From positions 2,790,001 through 2,854,000 of the forward strand of contig CP186339.1 of the NCBI GenBank assembly GCA_049347715.1: a stretch of DNA of 64,000 nt, read 5' to 3'. The notes below the pieces were generated by a model, which saw only the letters and a program-made list of their open reading frames with translations, did no database searches and was not told where the DNA came from. Position 1 is the first letter of the stretch. Each line of letters starts with the position of its first letter. This stretch comes from Thalassotalea_B piscium_A (lineage in GTDB: Bacteria > Pseudomonadota > Gammaproteobacteria > Enterobacterales > Alteromonadaceae). Positions 59,908-64,000 of the stretch are shown here, one piece after another. Made by a program: the position numbers and the translations under genes.

Positions 59908-62900
59908 ATGAAACACTTGTTCCAATCATTACAATCAAGGTTAATGCTGCTCATTTTACTTGTTGCATTACCAGGACTATCCGGTTTAATTTATGTTGCT
60001 TATTTAGAGCGCGAAAATGCCATAAACTCATCCTTCGAACAAGCAATGAATACTGTTGAGTTAACAAGTGCGTTTCAAACCCACTTAATTAAACGAACAG
60101 AAAGTTTTCTACAACACTTATCAGTTTTTAACGAAGTGGCTGACCCTAATTCAGCGCAATGTAGTGCTTTTCTTGCCGATATATTAAAAATTAGTGATCT
60201 TTATGTAAACATCGGTGTGCCTCGTGTAGACGGAAAGCTGTTATGTAATGCTAAGCCTCTTACCGCTCCTATTAATGTAGCTGATCGAGCCTATTTTAAA
60301 AAAGCGATTGCTACCCGTGGTTTTTCCATTGGAGAGTTTCAACTAGACCGCGCAAGTGGCGTCACTAGCATTAATTTCGCTTATCCTATTATTCCCGCTA
60401 ATAGTGAAAATATTGTAGCTGTTGCCGTTGCTGTGATCTCCCTTGATTGGTGGAGTAAGCAACTTTCACAATCCCATTTACCACCAAACTCTGTCGCTTA
60501 TATCACAGATCATGACAACAATATCATAGCGGCCTACCCCAAAAAAGATGAATTACTCGGCATTAATCTCAACAATACTCATAGCGATCTAAAGCTTTAC
60601 AACTCTGCTTTTCAACACTCAGATGTAAACCTAATTAGTCACGATGATAATTTACGAATTTTTGTGAGTCAGCCTCTATTTGAAGATAACGACCTCATTA
60701 AAATCAATGTGGGTATACCTTTCGATGAAAAGCTATCTGCCATTAATGAACGTTTAATAAAAACGGGACTGATATTAATAGTTATTATTTTCTTGTTATT
60801 TTTATTTGCCACATGGGGCATCAAAAAAAGCATACTCAATCCCCTTAAGGTTTTAACACAATCCACAAAAGATCTTCAGTTAGGGTTAACCGTAGACGAC
60901 GTCCCCAAACACGGTTCTTCAGAATTAATTGAGTTGCAGCAACGTTTTATCGTAATGGCAAAAACACGATTAAACGCGGAACATCAGCTTGAAAAGAGTC
61001 AACGTTCACTACAAGAAAGCGAAGTTAGACTATACAAGCATATTGAAAATACCCCGTTAGGGTGTATCTCTTGGGATAAAAACTTTACTTGTACTGCTTG
61101 GAATAAATCAGCTGAGAAAATATTTGGATATAGTGCCGAAGAAGCCATAGGCATTCATGGTTCAGATCTTATTATTACTGCAGATATGCGTACTCAAATG
61201 ACGAATGTATATCAACAACTACTTGATGATAAAGGTGGTAAAAGAAGTACCAATGAAAACTTAACAAAAAATGGTAAAACCATAGTGTGTGAATGGCATA
61301 ACACCCTTATTCACGACCAGAATGGTGTTCCCATTGGTGTTACTTCATTAGTACAAGATATTACTCATAGCAAAGAACTCAAAGAGCAATTAACACTCGC
61401 TGCTAGCGTATTCTCCCATGCTCGTGAAGGTATCATCATCACTGATATCAAAGGTAGTATCATCGACGTTAATGACAGTTTCATCAATATAACAGGCTAT
61501 GAACGAGAAGAAGTATTAGGCAATAATCCTAGCATGTTAAAATCTGATCGACAGTCACCTGATTTTTATGAAAATTTATGGCAATCAATAAACGATAATG
61601 GCTATTGGTATGGTGAAATTTGGAATAAGCGCAAAAATAACGAAGTTTACGCCCAGTTACTCACTATCACCGCGGTGTATGACGATGAAGGCATAATAAA
61701 AAATTATATTGCTATTTTCTCTGATATCTCAGAAATTAAAGAACAACAGTTTAAATTAGAACATATGGCACATTATGATGTGTTAACTAACCTCCCGAAT
61801 CGTACTTTGTTAGCGGGACGTTTAAATAAAGCAATCACACAAAGTGACAGTACTCATAATCAACTAGCAGTTGTATTTCTTGATTTAGATGGATTCAAAG
61901 AAGTAAACGATAGTCTTGGTCATAGTTTTGGTGACGAACTATTAGTAACTTTATCGAGGCGCTTGAAAGATACTCTGCGTGATTGTGACACCTTATCACG
62001 TTTTGGTGGAGATGAATTTGTTGCTGTATTAGCAAACTTAGAGCAAATACAAGATTACCAGTATATTGTTGAACGTATGCTCAAGGTTGTTGCAGAGCCA
62101 GTTACCTTAGGTGATGATTTAATTACTATTTCGGCAAGTATTGGCGTTACACTTTTCCCTTTAGATAACACAGATGCGGATCAATTAATTCGTCATGCTG
62201 ATCAGGCCATGTATGTTGCCAAACAAAAGGGAAAAAATTGCTACCATCTCTTTGATATTGAATCTGAAGATGCAATTAAACAAAGACATGAAAACCTCCA
62301 AAATATCTCTAAAGCCTTAGATAACAGAGAGTTTGTACTTTACTATCAACCTAAAGTAAATCTTAACACGGGTGACATTATTGGCGCTGAAGCTTTAATA
62401 CGCTGGCAACATCCTCAGCGAGGACTACTTTCCCCAATAGAATTTTTACCTTTAATTGAAAATCATCAACTTAGCATAGATGTTGGCGAATGGGTTTTAG
62501 AAGAGTCATTAAATCAACTTCGTCAGTGGCAACAAGCTGGGTTAAAGCTAAAAGTGAGTGTGAATATTGCTGCGTTACAAATTCAGCAAGAAGACTTTGC
62601 AAACAAATTAGAAGCAATACTTTCCGTGTACCCTGATGTTTCACCTCGTTATTTACAGCTTGAAGTATTAGAAACCAGTGAATTAAGTGACCTAAATATG
62701 GCTTCTGAAACCATGTTAAAATGTGTAAAACTTGGTGTTAGTTTTGCCATTGATGACTTTGGCACAGGCTATTCATCACTAACCTATTTACGTAGGCTTC
62801 CTGCTGATCTCATTAAAATAGATCAAACATTTGTGCGAGATATGCTTTTTGATCCTGACGACAGAGCTATTGTCGTTGGCATTATTGCACTCGCAAAGTC

Positions 62901-63078
62901 ATTTAATCGTACCGTCATTGCGGAAGGTGTTGAAACTATTGCCCACGCATCGACTTTACTTAATTTGGGCTGCGAATTAGCCCAGGGCTACGGTATTGCT
63001 AAACCTATGCCTGCCAATGAAATCCCTCAGTGGACGAGTTATTGGAAAACTAATAAAGAATGGCAGCAGCTTCGCTGA
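59908..63078 (+). CDS. Membrane sensor with Cache-like, two PAS, GGDEF and EAL domains
   Basis: From the ATG at 59908 the protein is 1056 residues. TM1 (RLMLLILLVALPGLSGLIYVA, about 10-30) and TM2 (LILIVIIFLLFLFATWG, about 285-305) flank a periplasmic Cache-like sensor with RAYFKKAIATRGFSIGEFQ. PAS 1 (WDKNFTCTAWNKSAEKIFGYS) and PAS 2 (IIITDIKGSIIDVNDSF) follow. The GGDEF domain has intact RFGGDEF (700-704), and EAL has EAL at 828-830 with DDFGTGYSSL. Both enzyme motifs look intact, so it can make or break c-di-GMP. The input is unknown. Confidence 0.92.
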   Translation: MKHLFQSLQSRLMLLILLVALPGLSGLIYVAYLERENAINSSFEQAMNTVELTSAFQTHLIKRTESFLQHLSVFNEVADPNSAQCSAFLADILKISDLYVNIGVPRVDGKLLCNAKPLTAPINVADRAYFKKAIATRGFSIGEFQLDRASGVTSINFAYPIIPANSENIVAVAVAVISLDWWSKQLSQSHLPPNSVAYITDHDNNIIAAYPKKDELLGINLNNTHSDLKLYNSAFQHSDVNLISHDDNLRIFVSQPLFEDNDLIKINVGIPFDEKLSAINERLIKTGLILIVIIFLLFLFATWGIKKSILNPLKVLTQSTKDLQLGLTVDDVPKHGSSELIELQQRFIVMAKTRLNAEHQLEKSQRSLQESEVRLYKHIENTPLGCISWDKNFTCTAWNKSAEKIFGYSAEEAIGIHGSDLIITADMRTQMTNVYQQLLDDKGGKRSTNENLTKNGKTIVCEWHNTLIHDQNGVPIGVTSLVQDITHSKELKEQLTLAASVFSHAREGIIITDIKGSIIDVNDSFINITGYEREEVLGNNPSMLKSDRQSPDFYENLWQSINDNGYWYGEIWNKRKNNEVYAQLLTITAVYDDEGIIKNYIAIFSDISEIKEQQFKLEHMAHYDVLTNLPNRTLLAGRLNKAITQSDSTHNQLAVVFLDLDGFKEVNDSLGHSFGDELLVTLSRRLKDTLRDCDTLSRFGGDEFVAVLANLEQIQDYQYIVERMLKVVAEPVTLGDDLITISASIGVTLFPLDNTDADQLIRHADQAMYVAKQKGKNCYHLFDIESEDAIKQRHENLQNISKALDNREFVLYYQPKVNLNTGDIIGAEALIRWQHPQRGLLSPIEFLPLIENHQLSIDVGEWVLEESLNQLRQWQQAGLKLKVSVNIAALQIQQEDFANKLEAILSVYPDVSPRYLQLEVLETSELSDLNMASETMLKCVKLGVSFAIDDFGTGYSSLTYLRRLPADLIKIDQTFVRDMLFDPDDRAIVVGIIALAKSFNRTVIAEGVETIAHASTLLNLGCELAQGYGIAKPMPANEIPQWTSYWKTNKEWQQLR

Positions 63079-63144
63079 TGCTAACTCTTTCAGATAACTA
63101 ACCCCCCTCTTAAATTAATCGTACTATAATATATATTTGCAATT

Positions 63145-63165
63145 TAATAGACGATCGGTCTATTA
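63145..63165. promoter_or_regulatory. TetR operator and promoter of the acuR-like gene
   Basis: An odd palindrome with core TAGACGATCGGTCTA lies between the -35 TTGCAA (63137-63142) and the -10 TATTAT (63161-63166), overlapping the latter. It resembles the NemR/AcuR-type box TAGACC-N4-GGTCTA with one base missing on the left. The same core recurs at 63822-63836 before acuI. Confidence 0.75.
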
Positions 63166-63172
63166 TATAAAA

Positions 63173-63805
63173 ATGAATACATCAATAACTAAACCACGAC
63201 GTGGCAGACCCCCTAAAGTTGCTCGCGATAACTATGATACCAAAGCGGAATTAATTCGCAGTGGGTTAGAGCAACTAACTGAAAATGGCTTCGCTTCGTC
63301 AGGGATAGATCTCATTTTAAAAAAAGTGGGTGTACCTAAAGGATCTTTTTATCATTACTTTGAAAGTAAAGAAGCCTTCGGCAAAGTAGTGATAGAAGAT
63401 TACGCGAGTTACTTTATAAATAAGCTCGATACCTATTTATTAGATGAAACTTATCCCCCATTAACACGCATTAGTCATTTTGTTGATGATGCTAAACAAG
63501 GTATGCTCCGTCATCAATTTAAACGAGGGTGTTTAGTAGGTAATCTTGGACAAGAAGTCGATTTATTACCTGAAAATTTCAGGGGATTATTAATTAACAT
63601 CTTACTCAGCTGGCAAGAACGTTTAACCAATTGTTTAAAATTAGCACAGCAACTAGGACACATATCGAGCACGGCTAATTGTCAGTTATTAGCTGAATAT
63701 TTTTGGATAGGATGGGAAGGCGCTGTTAGTCGAGCCAAACTTGTACAAAGTACTAAACCACTCGATAACTACTTAGATAATTTTATTGCAGGTTTACCTA
63801 AATAA
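63173..63805 (+). CDS. acuR: TetR/AcrR family regulator, AcuR-like
   Basis: The 210-residue protein has a basic N-terminal arm (KPRRGRPPKVARDNYDTKAELI), an HTH (FASSGIDLILKKVGVPKGSFYHYFESKEAF) and a larger effector domain (CLVGNLGQEVDLLPENFRG). It is of the type that controls acuI, which follows at 63851 behind the same operator. Its ATG lies about 7 nt after the predicted -10, so the mRNA may be nearly leaderless, and there is no Shine-Dalgarno. The symbol is inferred from context; a NemR-like role is possible. Confidence 0.8.
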   Translation: MNTSITKPRRGRPPKVARDNYDTKAELIRSGLEQLTENGFASSGIDLILKKVGVPKGSFYHYFESKEAFGKVVIEDYASYFINKLDTYLLDETYPPLTRISHFVDDAKQGMLRHQFKRGCLVGNLGQEVDLLPENFRGLLINILLSWQERLTNCLKLAQQLGHISSTANCQLLAEYFWIGWEGAVSRAKLVQSTKPLDNYLDNFIAGLPK

Positions 63806-63821
63806 TTTTTTTAACTATTTA

Positions 63822-63836
63822 TAGACGATCGGTCTA
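63822..63836. promoter_or_regulatory. TetR operator upstream of acuI
   Basis: TAGACGATCGGTCTA is identical to the core before the TetR gene, including the missing C of the left arm. It lies 15-29 bp before the acuI ATG at 63851, with an AAGGA ribosome site directly after it. Confidence 0.8.
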
Positions 63837-63850
63837 AATAAGGAAACATT

Positions 63851-64000
63851 ATGTTTAAAGGCATATTAATTGAAAAAGATGATCAAGGTTACCGAGCTTC
63901 GGTAAAAGAAATTGATGACAAGATACTTCCTGAAGGTAATGTAACAGTTAAAGTATCTCATAGTACATTGAACTATAAAGATGCTTTAGCTATTACCGGT
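63851..64000 (+). CDS. acuI: Acrylyl-CoA reductase AcuI-type MDR oxidoreductase (3' end outside window)
   Basis: Only the first 50 codons are seen: MFKGILIEKDDQGYRASV, then LPEGNVTVKVSHSTLNYKDALAI. This is the typical N-terminus of AcuI/YhdH quinone-oxidoreductase-like enzymes. AcuI reduces acryloyl-CoA to propionyl-CoA with NADPH, important for detoxifying acrylate from DMSP breakdown in marine bacteria. It sits 45 bp after the TetR gene under a shared operator. Whether a DMSP lyase lies beyond the window cannot be seen. Confidence 0.88.
   Translation, partial: MFKGILIEKDDQGYRASVKEIDDKILPEGNVTVKVSHSTLNYKDALAITG

Overview
The window is AT-rich chromosomal DNA from a marine gammaproteobacterium, most likely an Alteromonadales species close to Colwellia or Thalassotalea. 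This is inferred from: gene order shared with E. coli in several blocks (gcvP-gcvH-gcvT-ubiI-ubiH-pepP-ygfB // zapA-6S RNA; dnaJ-dnaK-grpE // nadK-recN-bamE; fimV-asd-pdxB-fabB // mnmC-yfcL...epmC); a marine proteobacterial (class GN) sortase with its VIT/vWA target; a PEP-CTERM protein; a second dnaK; and a HubP/FimV-type polar protein. No tRNA, rRNA, prophage, insertion sequence or CRISPR was seen.

Layout. 1-3.7 kb: end of a DUF1499 gene, then a Crp/Fnr-family regulator divergent from a lone dnaK paralogue. 3.7-9.3 kb: a secreted nuclease and an iron-acquisition cluster (siderophore-interacting reductase, MarR regulator, PepSY membrane protein, TonB-dependent receptor). 9.8-14.7 kb: MYG1 hydrolase, PhyH dioxygenase, zapE, a 94-bp tandem duplication, and a SatD/DUF3307 gene pair behind three evenly spaced operators. 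14.8-19.1 kb: a two-domain M16 lipoprotein peptidase and a PEP-CTERM protein. 19.3-29.7 kb: glycine cleavage genes, ubiquinone hydroxylases, pepP, ygfB, zapA and 6S RNA. 29.7-32 kb: murI and metK with a Met box. 32-39 kb: a repeat-rich FimV/HubP protein, asd, pdxB, fabB. 39-46 kb: mnmC, yfcL, an ATP-NAD kinase-like gene, epmC, nhaA, an Lrp regulator and an unknown secreted protein. 46-53.5 kb: dnaJ, dnaK with a sigma-32-type promoter, grpE, nadK, recN with twin LexA boxes, bamE. 53.6-64 kb: DUF885 lipoprotein, miaE, sortase target and sortase, a PAS-GGDEF-EAL protein, and a TetR regulator with the start of acuI.

Most genes are core housekeeping functions. The less ordinary content is regulatory. 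The extra dnaK has no heat-shock promoter but carries a Crp-like palindrome placed as in a class II activated promoter, next to a Crp-family gene. The SatD/DUF3307 pair has three palindromes at an exact 28-bp period covering its predicted -35 and -10. The MarR/SIP intergenic region has two matched palindromes over both divergent promoters. The TetR gene and acuI share an operator. The SatD/DUF3307 module, whose SatD N-terminus has cyclase/GGDEF-like motifs, is the best candidate for a poorly described system. All family assignments come from reading the translated sequence; no database search was run.
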